The position numbers were made by a program, and so were the translations under genes. Of a stretch of DNA of 64,000 nt, positions 54,515 through 63,904 are shown one piece after another. The notes beneath the pieces are model-generated. The model was given only the letters and a program-made list of their open reading frames with translations, ran no database searches and was not told where the DNA came from. This DNA comes from Tepidicella xavieri (lineage in GTDB: Bacteria > Pseudomonadota > Gammaproteobacteria > Burkholderiales > Burkholderiaceae_C), in assembly GCF_004363315.1 (NCBI RefSeq), contig NZ_SNYL01000004.1:147677-211676 (forward strand). The letters are read 5' to 3'. Position 1 is the first letter of the stretch; the number at the start of each line of letters is the position of its first letter.

Positions 54515-56938
54515 ATGCAATTTCCTGAGTCCTGGCTGCGCGAGTTTTGCAATCCGCCTTTGAGCAGCGAGCAGTTGGCCGACGTCCTGACCATGGCCGG
54601 TCTGGAGGTGGAGGCGTGCGAGCCTGTGGCCCCGCCGTTTTCCCGGGTGGTGGTGGGCGCCATCGTTGAGGCCGAGCCGCATCCCAATGCCGACCGCCTG
54701 CGCGTGTGCAAGGTGGATGCAGGCACGGGGGCGTTGCTGCAAATCGTCTGCGGCGCACCGAATGCCCGTGTCGGCATCAAGGTGCCGTGTGCCTTGGTGG
54801 GGGCCGAACTGCCGCCTGGCGAAGACGGCAAGCCTTTCCAGATCCAGGTGGGCAAGCTGCGCGGCGTCGAGAGCTTTGGCATGCTGTGCTCGGCCCGCGA
54901 ACTCGGCCTTTCGGACGACCACGCTGGCCTGCTGGAACTGGCGGCCGATGCGCCGGTGGGGCAGGATGTCCGCGAGCACCTCAAGCTCGACGACCGCCTG
55001 TTCACCCTCAAGCTCACGCCCAACCTGGCGCACTGCCTGAGTGTGTATGGCATTGCGCGTGAGCTGGCTGCCTTGACGGGTGCACCGCTGAACGAGCCCG
55101 TCTTCCCCAGGGTTCCCGCCGCACACACCGACAAGTTGCCCGTCAAGGTGCTGGCCCCCGACTTGTGCGGCCGCTTCACCGGGCGCATCGTGCGCGGCAT
55201 CAACCCGCAGGCACCAACGCCCGCCTGGATGGTGGAGCGCCTGGCCCGCTGTGGCCAGCGCAGCGTGTCGGCGCTGGTGGACATCTCCAACTACGTGATG
55301 TTCGATCTGGGCCGTCCTTCGCACATCTTCGACCTGGACAAAATCCACGGCGGCCTGCAAGTGCGCTGGGGCAAAGCCGGTGAACAGCTCAAGCTGCTCA
55401 ATGGCAACACCGTCACGGTGGACGAAACGGTGGGCGTCATCGCCGACGACCAAGCGGTGGAATCGCTCGCCGGCATCATGGGTGGTGACGCCACGTCCGT
55501 GGGCGACGAGACGCGCAACGTCTTCGTGGAAGCGGCGTTCTGGTGGCCCAAGGCGATTGCAGGCCGTTCGCGCCGCTACAACTTCAGCACCGACGCGGGC
55601 CACCGTTTCGAACGTGGTGTCGATCCGCAGCTCACCGTCGAACACGTCGAGCGCATCACCGACCTCATCCTGCAGATCTGCGGCGGCCAGGCTGGCCCCA
55701 TCGACGATCACATCGTCCACATGCCCGAGTCCAAACCGGTGACGCTGCGGGTGGCGCGTGCGGCCAAGGTCATCGGCATGCCGGTCACGCAGCAGCAGTG
55801 TGCCGACGCGCTGCGTCGCCTCAGCCTGCCCGTGAGCGAAGGCGATGGCACAGTCACCGTCACGCCGCCGTCTTTCCGTTTCGACCTGCAGATCGAGGAG
55901 GACCTGATCGAAGAGGTGGCGCGCGTCATCGGCTATGACCACCTGCCGCACACCCCGCCGCTGGCGCCGGTGACGGCCAAGATTCGCCCCGAGAGCCGCC
56001 GCGCGCCGTTCCAGCTGCGCCGCCAGCTGGCGCAACTCGGCTACCAGGAGACCATCAACTACAGCTTCGTGGAAGAGCGTTGGGAGCGCGATTACGCGGG
56101 CAATGCCGACCCGATCCGTCTGCTCAACCCCATCGCCAGCCAGATGAACGTGATGCGTTCGTCGCTGTTGGGCAGCCTGCTGGCCGTGCTGCGCTTCAAC
56201 ACCGACCGCAAGGCCTCGCGCCTGCGGGTGTTCGAGGTGGGGCGGGTGTTCCGCAAAGACCCGACGGTGACCGACAGCGACACCACGGTGGCCGGGTTTG
56301 ACCAGCCTTTGCGGGTGGCCGGGCTGGCTTGGGGCAGCGAAGCCGCCTTGCAGTGGGGCATGCCGGCCCGTGCCGTGGACTTTTTCGACGTCAAAGGCGA
56401 CGTGGAGGCGTTGCTGGCGCCGCGACAGCCGCGCTTTGAGCCGGCCACGCATCCGGCCATGCATCCCGGGCGGTGCGCCCAGGTGTGGCTCGATGGCCAC
56501 CCCATCGGCTACGTCGGTGAATTGCACCCCCGCTGGCGCCAGCAAGAAGGTTGGGCGCAGGCGCCGGTGATGTTCGAGCTCGACTGCGCGGCCGTGCTGC
56601 AGCGCGACGTGCCGCAGGCCCGTCCGGTGTCGCGACAACAGCCCGTCGAGCGTGACATCGCCGTGGTCGTCAAGGACGGCGTCAGCCACGAGGCCCTGAT
56701 GCAAGCCATCCATGGCGCAGCCACCCATGGTTGGCTGCGGCAGGCGGTGCTGTTTGACGTGTACCGACCCAAGGCTGGCGCGCCGTCGGCCGCCGGGCTG
56801 GCGCCGGATGAAAAGAGCCTGGCGGTGCGCCTGACCCTGGAGCGCTCGGACGCCACCTTGACCGATGAGGAGATCGATGGCGTGGTGCAGGCCGTGCTGG
56901 CTGCGCTGGCCGAGCGCGTGCAGGCCCGCCTGCGCTGA
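54515..56938 (+). CDS. pheT: Phenylalanyl-tRNA synthetase beta subunit
   Basis: The 807-residue subunit has the N-terminal tRNA-binding domain (VVVGAIVEAEPHPNADRLRVCKVD), the B3/B4 editing domain, the B5 domain and a C-terminal FDX-ACB domain (LFDVYRPKAGAP .. SLAVRLTLERSDATLTDEEID). All domains are present and the length is normal. ihfA begins 25 bases downstream, as in most proteobacteria. Confidence 0.97.
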   Translation: MQFPESWLREFCNPPLSSEQLADVLTMAGLEVEACEPVAPPFSRVVVGAIVEAEPHPNADRLRVCKVDAGTGALLQIVCGAPNARVGIKVPCALVGAELPPGEDGKPFQIQVGKLRGVESFGMLCSARELGLSDDHAGLLELAADAPVGQDVREHLKLDDRLFTLKLTPNLAHCLSVYGIARELAALTGAPLNEPVFPRVPAAHTDKLPVKVLAPDLCGRFTGRIVRGINPQAPTPAWMVERLARCGQRSVSALVDISNYVMFDLGRPSHIFDLDKIHGGLQVRWGKAGEQLKLLNGNTVTVDETVGVIADDQAVESLAGIMGGDATSVGDETRNVFVEAAFWWPKAIAGRSRRYNFSTDAGHRFERGVDPQLTVEHVERITDLILQICGGQAGPIDDHIVHMPESKPVTLRVARAAKVIGMPVTQQQCADALRRLSLPVSEGDGTVTVTPPSFRFDLQIEEDLIEEVARVIGYDHLPHTPPLAPVTAKIRPESRRAPFQLRRQLAQLGYQETINYSFVEERWERDYAGNADPIRLLNPIASQMNVMRSSLLGSLLAVLRFNTDRKASRLRVFEVGRVFRKDPTVTDSDTTVAGFDQPLRVAGLAWGSEAALQWGMPARAVDFFDVKGDVEALLAPRQPRFEPATHPAMHPGRCAQVWLDGHPIGYVGELHPRWRQQEGWAQAPVMFELDCAAVLQRDVPQARPVSRQQPVERDIAVVVKDGVSHEALMQAIHGAATHGWLRQAVLFDVYRPKAGAPSAAGLAPDEKSLAVRLTLERSDATLTDEEIDGVVQAVLAALAERVQARLR

Positions 56939-56963
56939 TGACCCCTAGCCCGGAGACCGTAGC

Positions 56964-57323
56964 ATGAACCAGCCCCTTCATTCCGACGAGTCCACGCCCG
57001 CCGATGCGCAGTCTGCGGGGGGCGAGGCGCTCACCAAAGCCCAACTGGCCGAACTGCTGTATGAGCAGATCGGTTTCAACAAGCGCGAATCGAAAGACAT
57101 CGTCGATGCCTTTTTCGATGTCATCAGCAGCCGCCTCATCCAGGGCGAGGATGTGAAGCTGTCCGGGTTTGGCAACTTCCAAATCCGCACCAAGGCACCC
57201 CGGCCCGGGCGCAATCCGCGCACCGGCGAGCCGGTGGCGATCGAGGCGCGGCGCGTCGTCACTTTCCACGCCAGCCCCAAGCTCAAGGACGCGGTGGACG
57301 CTGGTGCCGGTGGCGGCGCTTGA
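56964..57323 (+). CDS. ihfA: Integration host factor alpha subunit
   Basis: DNA-bending histone-like protein, 119 residues. A ~20-residue non-conserved N-terminal extension precedes [30 protein letters not shown]. The beta-arm has [24 protein letters not shown] with the intercalating Pro region. In many Burkholderiales a merR-type gene follows; here a convergent repair gene lies only three bases away. Confidence 0.95.
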   Translation: MNQPLHSDESTPADAQSAGGEALTKAQLAELLYEQIGFNKRESKDIVDAFFDVISSRLIQGEDVKLSGFGNFQIRTKAPRPGRNPRTGEPVAIEARRVVTFHASPKLKDAVDAGAGGGA

Positions 57324-57326
57324 CGC

Positions 57327-57827
57327 TCAGTGTCGCGCGGCTTCCAGCGACAGCAGCGCGCGCTTGCGTTCCAGCCCGCCGGTGTAGCCGGTCAGCCCGC
57401 CGTCGCTGCCCACCACGCGGTGGCACGGCACGATGATGCCGATCGGGTTGCGTCCAATCGCGCCGCCCACCGCCCGCACGGCCGATGGCCGACCGATCGC
57501 GGTGGCCACGGACCGATAGGTTGCCGTGTGCCCCCAGGGAATCGCTTGCAGGGCTTGCCACACGGCTTGCTGGAAAGGGGTGCCGGTGCGCAGATTCAGG
57601 GGCAGATCGAAGCCGCGGCGCTCGCCGGCAAAGTATGCCGTCAACTGGGCGATGGCCCGTTCCAGCAGGGGGTGATCGCCTGAAGCAGCATGCCCAGCCC
57701 AAGGGGGGATGCCGGGCTGATCCACGAACCACACGCCGCGCAGCGTTTCGGCGTCGCAGGCCAGCAGCAATTCGCCCACTGGGCTGTGCCAACGGGTGCT
57801 CATCAAGGGGCAGGGCAGGGTGGGCAT
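57327..57827 (-). CDS. ogt: Methylated-DNA--protein-cysteine methyltransferase
   Basis: Suicide repair protein that moves the alkyl group of O6-alkylguanine onto its own cysteine. The 166-residue product has the active-site IVPCHRVVGSDGGLTGYTGG and the helix-turn-helix region GTPFQQAVWQALQAIPWGHTATYRS. It lacks the AraC-type domain of Ada, so Ogt is the better name. ATG 57827 is the longest start; ATG 57803 (MSTRWHSPVG) is closer to the family start. Neither has a clear ribosome site. Confidence 0.92.
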   Translation of the reverse strand: MPTLPCPLMSTRWHSPVGELLLACDAETLRGVWFVDQPGIPPWAGHAASGDHPLLERAIAQLTAYFAGERRGFDLPLNLRTGTPFQQAVWQALQAIPWGHTATYRSVATAIGRPSAVRAVGGAIGRNPIGIIVPCHRVVGSDGGLTGYTGGLERKRALLSLEAARH

Positions 57828-57908
57828 GGGGCGCGTCAGTGCAGTGCAAACCCAGTCATCATATAACCGGCGGCCTACAATCGCTCATCTCCATGAGCCA
57901 TCCGATTC

Positions 57909-59327
57909 ATGCAAACGCCCCCTCCATATCCCCCGTCCGCTTTCAAAGCCTATGACATCCGCGGCGTCGTGCCTGACGTGCTCAACCCCTCGTTTGCCAG
58001 CGCATTGGGCCGGGCTTTTGGCCGCCAGGCGCTGGCCTTGGGCGAGCGCGTGGTGGCGGTGGGGCGCGATGGCCGCTTGAGCAGCCCGACCTTGGCCCAG
58101 GCGCTGATCGAAGGGCTCATCCAGGCCGGCGTGGACGTGATTGATATCGGCATGGTCACCACGCCCATGCTCTACTTCGCGGCGCATACGCGCTGCCGCA
58201 GCGGCATCCAGGTCACGGGCAGCCACAATCCCAAGCACCACAATGGTTTCAAAATGGTGCTCGCCGGGCGGGCCATTTACGGAGACGGCATCCAGGCCCT
58301 GCGCCAGGCCATGGAGGCCGAGGCTGCAGCCACTCAGCCCCTGCCGGGTGCCGCTGCCCCGGGGCAAGCGCAGCGCATCGACGTGGCAGAGGACTACATC
58401 ACCCGCATCGTGCAGGATGTGCGCCTGCAGCGGCCGCTGCGCATCGTGGTGGATTGCGGCAACGGCGTGGCTGGCGCGTCTGCGCCCAGGGTGTTTCGGG
58501 CTTTGGGCTGCGAGGTGATCGAGTTGTTCAGCGAGGTCGATGGGCATTTTCCGAATCACCATCCCGACCCTTCCAAGCCCGAAAACCTGCAGGATCTCAT
58601 CCGTACCCTGCAAGCCACCGGGGCCGACCTGGGGCTGGCCTTCGACGGCGATGGCGACCGGCTCGGCATCGTCACGCCCAGCGGGCAGAACATTTTTCCG
58701 GACCGCCAGATGATGCTTTTCGCGCAAGACGTGCTCAGCCGCGTGCCGGGCGGCACCATCGTTTTCGATGTCAAGTGCAGCCAGCGTCTGGCGCCCGCCA
58801 TCCGTGCCGCCGGTGGCCAACCCCTCATGTACAAAACCGGGCACTCGCTCATCAAGGCCCGCATGAAAGCGGTGGATTCGCCGCTGGGCGGCGAGATGAG
58901 CGGGCACATTTTTTTCAAGGAGCGCTGGTTCGGCTTCGACGATGGGACCTATGCCGGCGCCCGCTTGCTGGAAATCCTCAGCCGCCATCCGCAGCCCGCC
59001 GCCGTGCTGGAGGCCTTGCCCACCAGCCACGCCACCCCGGAAATCAACGTGCCTTGCGCCGAGGGCGAGCCGCACCGTCTGGTGGCCGAACTGCAGGCGC
59101 TGGCCCGGTTCGAGCCACCGGCCGAAGTCCACACCATCGATGGCTTGCGCGTGGACTGGCCCGATGGCTTTGGCCTCATCCGCGCCTCCAACACCACGCC
59201 CGTGCTCGTGTTGCGCTTCGAGGGCCATACCCCCGAAGCCTTGCGGCGCATCGAGGCCGACATGTGGGCCTTGCTGCGGCGGGTCAAGCCCGAGGCGCAG
59301 GTGGCCGAAGCCGTCCATGGATCATGA
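57909..59327 (+). CDS. Phosphomannomutase/phosphoglucomutase
   Basis: Alpha-D-phosphohexomutase of the AlgC/ManB type that interconverts hexose 6- and 1-phosphates for envelope sugar nucleotides. The 472-residue protein begins with FKAYDIRGVVPDVL, has the phosphoserine loop QVTGSHNPKHHNGFKM, the Mg site AFDGDGDRLGIV, the sugar loop GGEMSGHIFF and the phosphate-binding RASNTTPVLVLRFEG. Its stop overlaps the start of a glycosyltransferase gene, placing it in the polysaccharide operon. Confidence 0.94.
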   Translation: MQTPPPYPPSAFKAYDIRGVVPDVLNPSFASALGRAFGRQALALGERVVAVGRDGRLSSPTLAQALIEGLIQAGVDVIDIGMVTTPMLYFAAHTRCRSGIQVTGSHNPKHHNGFKMVLAGRAIYGDGIQALRQAMEAEAAATQPLPGAAAPGQAQRIDVAEDYITRIVQDVRLQRPLRIVVDCGNGVAGASAPRVFRALGCEVIELFSEVDGHFPNHHPDPSKPENLQDLIRTLQATGADLGLAFDGDGDRLGIVTPSGQNIFPDRQMMLFAQDVLSRVPGGTIVFDVKCSQRLAPAIRAAGGQPLMYKTGHSLIKARMKAVDSPLGGEMSGHIFFKERWFGFDDGTYAGARLLEILSRHPQPAAVLEALPTSHATPEINVPCAEGEPHRLVAELQALARFEPPAEVHTIDGLRVDWPDGFGLIRASNTTPVLVLRFEGHTPEALRRIEADMWALLRRVKPEAQVAEAVHGS

Positions 59328-60385
59328 CCATGCTCAGCCCCGATCCCGAAGTCATCGTCTTCAACCTCAAAAAGCGGTACACGGGGGTGTCTGCCACCGT
59401 CAACGCGCTGGTGCCATTGCAGATGCACCAGTGGCGCTTGGGCTATTGCGGCACGCTGCTGTCCAACGGCGTGGCAGGCATGACGCTGAAGGAAGCGATT
59501 CGCCTGTCGCGCCGTCCACCGGCGGGGCGGCCGTTTCGCATCTGGCACGTGCGGCGCGACCATGAAATGATGGCGGGCTTGTGGGCCCGGGATGTGCTGC
59601 GCCTGCCTGTCAAGCTGGTGTTCACCTCGGCGGCCCAGCATCTGCACGGCTGGTTTCCCCGCTGGCTCATCAGCCGCATGGATGCCGTCATCGCCACCAC
59701 CCCCAAGGCTGCGAGCTTCGTGCCCAACACCACCGCCGTGGTGCCGCACGGGATCGATCTGCAGCGCTTCAGCCCCCCGCCGGATAAGCTGACCGCCTGG
59801 GCCGATGCCGGGCTGCCAGGCAAATATGGCATCGGCGTCTTTGGTCGGGTGCGGCCCGACAAAGGCAGCGATGTGTTCGTCGATGCCATGATCGAAGCCT
59901 TGCCCCACTTGCCCGATGTGACGGCCGTGATTGCCGGCTTGGCCCAGCCGCAGCACCAGGCGTATCAGCAAGCCCTCAAGGACAAGATTGCCGCCGCGGG
60001 GCTGGCCGATCGCATCGTGTTTCTGGGTGAGGTGCCCGCGGGCGAGGTGCACCGTTGGTACCAACGCTGCCTGCTGTGCGTGGCCTGCCCGCGCTATGAG
60101 CCCTTCGGTCTCACCCCTTTCGAGGCGGCTGCCACCGGCTGCGCTGTGGTGTGCTCACGCACCGGGGCTTTTGAGGAGCTCATCGACCCTGGCGTTCAGG
60201 GCGAGCTGGTGGATACGGGCGACGCGCACGGCTTGGCGCAGGCCGTCTTGCGCGTCATGCAGGATCCGGCGCGTGCGCTTGCCATGGGGCAGGCGGCCCG
60301 CCAGCGCGTGGTCGAACGCTTCACGCTGGCGCAAGAGGCCGCGGGCATAGGCCGCGTGTATCAAGGGCTGTTCGATGCCGCGTGA
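59324..60385 (+). CDS. Glycosyltransferase family 4, lipopolysaccharide core type
   Basis: A 353-residue GT-B glycosyltransferase. The C-terminal half has FGRVRPDKGSDVFVDAM and the Ex7E motif in CPRYEPFGLTPFEAAATG, which retains the donor. N-terminal NLKKRYTGVSATVNAL and TSAAQHLHGWFPRWLISRMD resemble LPS core hexosyl- or heptosyltransferases of betaproteobacteria. ATGA overlap with the mutase gene; it overlaps waaA by 11 bases. Sugar donor and acceptor are not determined by sequence. Confidence 0.88.
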   Translation: MTMLSPDPEVIVFNLKKRYTGVSATVNALVPLQMHQWRLGYCGTLLSNGVAGMTLKEAIRLSRRPPAGRPFRIWHVRRDHEMMAGLWARDVLRLPVKLVFTSAAQHLHGWFPRWLISRMDAVIATTPKAASFVPNTTAVVPHGIDLQRFSPPPDKLTAWADAGLPGKYGIGVFGRVRPDKGSDVFVDAMIEALPHLPDVTAVIAGLAQPQHQAYQQALKDKIAAAGLADRIVFLGEVPAGEVHRWYQRCLLCVACPRYEPFGLTPFEAAATGCAVVCSRTGAFEELIDPGVQGELVDTGDAHGLAQAVLRVMQDPARALAMGQAARQRVVERFTLAQEAAGIGRVYQGLFDAA

Positions 60386-61709
60386 GGCCCGCAGCCTGTC
60401 CGTCATCGAGCGGCTGGCGCTGTGGGCCTATGGGTGGGTCATGCGGGCCTTGGTGCCGCTGCTGCGGCGCAAGCTGCGCCGCCGTGGCCGCGCGGAGCCG
60501 GGTTATGTGGCGCACATCGAGCAGCGCCTGGGGCATTACCCGGGCATTCCGGCTTCTTCTGGGTGGCTATGGGTGCATGCCGTCTCGCTGGGGGAAACGC
60601 GCGCTGCGGGGCTGCTGCTGGAGGCGCTGCGCGCGCGCATGCCCGGCCTGCGGGTGTTGCTGACGCACGGCACGGCCACCGGCCGGGCCGAAGGCGCCAA
60701 GTGGCTGGCGCCGGGCGACGTGCAGGTGTGGCAGCCGTGGGACACGCCGCAGGCCATCACCCGGTTTCTGGACCACTTCCAACCCGCGCTGGGGGTGCTG
60801 ATGGAAACCGAAGTCTGGCCACATTGGGTGCAGGCCTGCCGGGCCAGAGGGGTTCGGTTGTGTCTGGTCAACGGGCGGCTGAGTGACAAAACACTCCAGC
60901 GGGCCCGGCGCATGGCCTGGCTGGCGCGGCCCGCCTATGCCGGGCTGCACGCCGTGCTGGCGCAAACGCCCGCCGATGCCCAGCGGTTTGCGCAGCTGGG
61001 GGCCGCCGTGCATGGGGTGCTGGGCAACCTCAAGTTTGATGTCGCGCCGGATCCGGCCCTCATGGCTCGGGGACGACGCTGGCGGCAGGCCGCCGGCGTT
61101 CGCCCGGTGGTCATGCTGGCCAGCAGTCGCGACGGCGAGGAAGCGCTGTGGCTCCAGGCGCTGCGGCAAGTGCCCTGGGCGCAGGAAGTGTTGTGGCTGC
61201 TGGTACCCCGCCATCCCCAGCGTTTCGACGCCGTGGCCGCGCTGTTGGCGCAAGCCGGCTTGACGGTGTTTCGCCGCAGCGCATGGGCTGACGATGCCGA
61301 GCCCCCCAGCGAGGCCGCCACGGCCAGCGTGTGGTTGGGGGATTCCCTGGGCGAAATGCACGCCTACTACGCCATGGCCGATGTGGCCTGGTTGGGCGGC
61401 AGCTTCTTGCCCTTGGGCGGGCAAAACCTCATCGAAGCCGCCGCGTGCGGTTGCCCCGTCGTCATGGGGCCGCACACCTTCAACTTTGCCGACGCGGCCG
61501 AGCAGGCCATCCAGATCGGCGCGGCCTTTCGCGTGCCCGACATGGCGGCCGCGATGCCACACACCCAGCGCCTGCTGCACGACGCTGCAGCCTTGGCCGC
61601 TGCCCGACAGGCGTGCGAACGACTCCTCCAGCAAGGGCAGGGGGCCGCGCAGCGCTATGCGGCATTTCTGCTCGATGCATATCGCCACGGCGCGGAGGAG
61701 GGGGCATGA
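60375..61709 (+). CDS. waaA: 3-deoxy-D-manno-octulosonic acid (Kdo) transferase
   Basis: Adds Kdo to lipid A precursor at the inner membrane. The 444-residue protein has an N-terminal hydrophobic anchor region, the catalytic-glutamate motif HAVSLGETRAAGLL, VLMETEVWPHW, LVNGRLSDKT, GNLKFDV and the C-terminal GGSFLPLGGQNLIEAAACGCPVVMGPHTFNF. All family landmarks are intact. It overlaps both neighbours. Confidence 0.95.
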   Translation: MPREARSLSVIERLALWAYGWVMRALVPLLRRKLRRRGRAEPGYVAHIEQRLGHYPGIPASSGWLWVHAVSLGETRAAGLLLEALRARMPGLRVLLTHGTATGRAEGAKWLAPGDVQVWQPWDTPQAITRFLDHFQPALGVLMETEVWPHWVQACRARGVRLCLVNGRLSDKTLQRARRMAWLARPAYAGLHAVLAQTPADAQRFAQLGAAVHGVLGNLKFDVAPDPALMARGRRWRQAAGVRPVVMLASSRDGEEALWLQALRQVPWAQEVLWLLVPRHPQRFDAVAALLAQAGLTVFRRSAWADDAEPPSEAATASVWLGDSLGEMHAYYAMADVAWLGGSFLPLGGQNLIEAAACGCPVVMGPHTFNFADAAEQAIQIGAAFRVPDMAAAMPHTQRLLHDAAALAAARQACERLLQQGQGAAQRYAAFLLDAYRHGAEEGA

Positions 61710-62572
61710 ACAACGGTTTTGCGCCTGCGCTCAGCGCGGTCACGGTCATCGTCGTCACTTACAACAGCGCGCATTGCCTCGACGGCTTGTCGCCCCTGTT
61801 GAGCCGGTGCCCGCACGTCATCGTCTCGGACAACGGCAGCAGCGACGGCACCCCCGCTGATGCCAGCGCCCGCTGGCCGCATGCGCTCGTGCTGGCGCAC
61901 GGAGCCAATCTCGGCTTTGGGGCCGCCAACAACCGGGCGCTGGAGCGGGTGACCACGCCTTTCGCGCTGCTGCTCAATCCCGATTGTGAACTGACGGTCG
62001 AAGGACTCCAGACCTTGCTGCAGGCCGCCGCCGACCTGCCTGAAGCGGCAGTGATTGCCCCCCAACTGCAAGACGCCCGCGGGCAACCGGAGGTCAATTA
62101 CCGTTGGCCGCATACCCTGTGGACATCACGCGGCCCTGGCGCCGAAGGGGCGGCGTGCGTGGGCTTTGTGTGCGGCGCGGCCATGCTGCTGCGCCTTCAG
62201 CGGTTTGCCGAGGTGGGCTTTTTCGATGAGCGTTTCTTCCTCTACTATGAGGATGACGACCTGTGCCTGCGTCTCTTTCAGGCCCGCCTGCCAATGGTCG
62301 TCTGGCCGCATGTGGTGGCGGTCCACCGCTCACGCGGCTCGGTCAAGGGCCGCTCGCCCTGGCGTGGTGAATACTGGCGCGGCTACCACCACGCGCAGTC
62401 CAAGCTGATTTTCACCGGCAAATACGTATCCCCCCAGGCCGCCCGCGCGCAGCGCCGCAAGCTCCTGCTGCTCACCAGCCTGGCCTTGCCTGTGCGTGTG
62501 GCGCTGTTCTCCCCCAAGCTCATTGCCCGCATGTGGGGGCGATGGAGGGGATTGTGGGCTTGGAGGGGGTGA
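61706..62572 (+). CDS. Glycosyltransferase family 2, rhamnosyltransferase-like
   Basis: A 288-residue GT-A enzyme: VTVIVVTYNSAHCLDGL, VSDNGSSDGTP, GANLGFGAANNRAL and the DxD-like LLLNPDCEL, then FFDERFFLYYEDDDLCLRL, which is typical of dTDP-rhamnose or related transferases of O-antigen and core synthesis. ATGA overlap with waaA. A terminal basic and hydrophobic tail may associate with the membrane. Convergent with the ligase-like gene, 22 bases apart. Confidence 0.88.
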   Translation: MNNGFAPALSAVTVIVVTYNSAHCLDGLSPLLSRCPHVIVSDNGSSDGTPADASARWPHALVLAHGANLGFGAANNRALERVTTPFALLLNPDCELTVEGLQTLLQAAADLPEAAVIAPQLQDARGQPEVNYRWPHTLWTSRGPGAEGAACVGFVCGAAMLLRLQRFAEVGFFDERFFLYYEDDDLCLRLFQARLPMVVWPHVVAVHRSRGSVKGRSPWRGEYWRGYHHAQSKLIFTGKYVSPQAARAQRRKLLLLTSLALPVRVALFSPKLIARMWGRWRGLWAWRG

Positions 62573-62594
62573 GGCAGGCTCCAGCATTGACGGA

Positions 62595-63845
62595 TTACGC
62601 CGGCTTGCTGGTCATTGCTGATCGGGTGCTTGCCATGGCGGCCAGCAAGGCCAGCATGTAGAAAAAGAAATGGCTTTCTCGGGCGCTCCACAAAGGCGAG
62701 TTGATGGCGCTATTGACGAGCAATAGCGAGGTCCAGGCTGCCAGAAGTACCCTGGTTTGACGATCCTTGGCTTTGAGCGAGAGCCACCACGAATAGGCGA
62801 TGATTCCGATGAAAACCATTGCGCCGATGAGACCGTGATCGGCCGCGATAAAAAGATACTGGTTGTGTGGGTGCCAGCTATAGTTCGCGCACTTTTCTAT
62901 AGGCGTGATGAACTTGCAAATTTCTGTGTGATACGCCCCGGTGCCATGACCGAGGAAGGGCTTGTCTAAAACCATTTGCGTAGTCGTTTTGTAGTTATAA
63001 ATTCTGTGGCCTATGGAAGACTCATGGTTTTTCTGGCTCATCAGAAGTTCCTGCCATGCTTGGCCGAAGCGAGCTTGAAGCGTGGGCGATGTGCCGAGAG
63101 CGAGCAGACCAATAGCAGTCATGCCAATCAAAGCGAGATATTTCCACCTGCTTTCAAAAGCGGTGAATATATACGCGGCAAGCGCCGCCAAAAGAGCAAC
63201 GTATCCGGTTCTGCCAATCGACAAGTGCGTGATGGTGATGGCGGATGCAAAGAAAATAACGGACCAGAACAGCTTTTCACCAACTCTTCCAGATTGAATG
63301 CTGTAGTGAAGGGCGATCACGCAGAAGAAGCTCATCATCACATTCTGAGTGATATAGTCGCCAATGACATGGTGCGACTGCCCCCAGCCCAGCGCCTGCG
63401 AAGCTGACCAAGGAAGCAGAAACCAAATATTTAGCCACGTAGAGGCGCTGATGAAGATCATGGCGGCAATGAACCCGTGCAACGCGGCTCTCTGAGCTTG
63501 GGGAAAAGCCACAAGCAAAGATATCATCACCGCAGCGTAAATCGCTTTGGCATACTTGTTCAAGTGAATGGATTTCCATGCCCATTCAGCGGGGCTGTAC
63601 AGCAATCCCACCAGAATGATTCCGTAAAGCGCTAGTAGCAGCCAAATCATCCTTTGGCTAGACCATACGTTTCTGACTTCAGGGAGCTTCAGAAAGTAGA
63701 TGCCTGTGATGAGGATGGCAAGAGTGATGACGTTTCCTAGTCCTAGGACGACAGGAAATGTGAAAAATTGCAGTGCAAATAATCCTGTAATGAATTGATG
63801 TTGGCGATTTGAGAGTGGGTGAGAGGTGTGTGAGCCAAAGCGCAT
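62595..63845 (-). CDS. O-antigen ligase / polymerase family protein (WaaL-like)
   Basis: A 416-residue membrane protein with about eleven hydrophobic segments. A periplasmic loop between about residues 270 and 330 ends in WHPHNQYLFIAADHGLIGA, the Wzy_C/WaaL motif with its conserved His. It also has IGRTGYVALLAALA and GHGTGAYHTEI. It probably joins O-antigen or another glycan to lipid A-core, though Wzy-type polymerases share the domain. It is clearly less GC-rich than the neighbouring genes, which suggests acquisition. Confidence 0.85.
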   Translation of the reverse strand: MRFGSHTSHPLSNRQHQFITGLFALQFFTFPVVLGLGNVITLAILITGIYFLKLPEVRNVWSSQRMIWLLLALYGIILVGLLYSPAEWAWKSIHLNKYAKAIYAAVMISLLVAFPQAQRAALHGFIAAMIFISASTWLNIWFLLPWSASQALGWGQSHHVIGDYITQNVMMSFFCVIALHYSIQSGRVGEKLFWSVIFFASAITITHLSIGRTGYVALLAALAAYIFTAFESRWKYLALIGMTAIGLLALGTSPTLQARFGQAWQELLMSQKNHESSIGHRIYNYKTTTQMVLDKPFLGHGTGAYHTEICKFITPIEKCANYSWHPHNQYLFIAADHGLIGAMVFIGIIAYSWWLSLKAKDRQTRVLLAAWTSLLLVNSAINSPLWSARESHFFFYMLALLAAMASTRSAMTSKPA

Positions 63846-63904
63846 GGTTTAAGGCGGATCGATGCGGATGTCGGCAAGCTCAGGAAGCTGCAAAATTGGG
63901 GCTA

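Noticed and set aside
57324..57326. merR-type gene and tRNA-Pro expected after ihfA in many Burkholderiales
   Set aside because: Not present; the next gene is a convergent repair methyltransferase. Only the absence can be stated.
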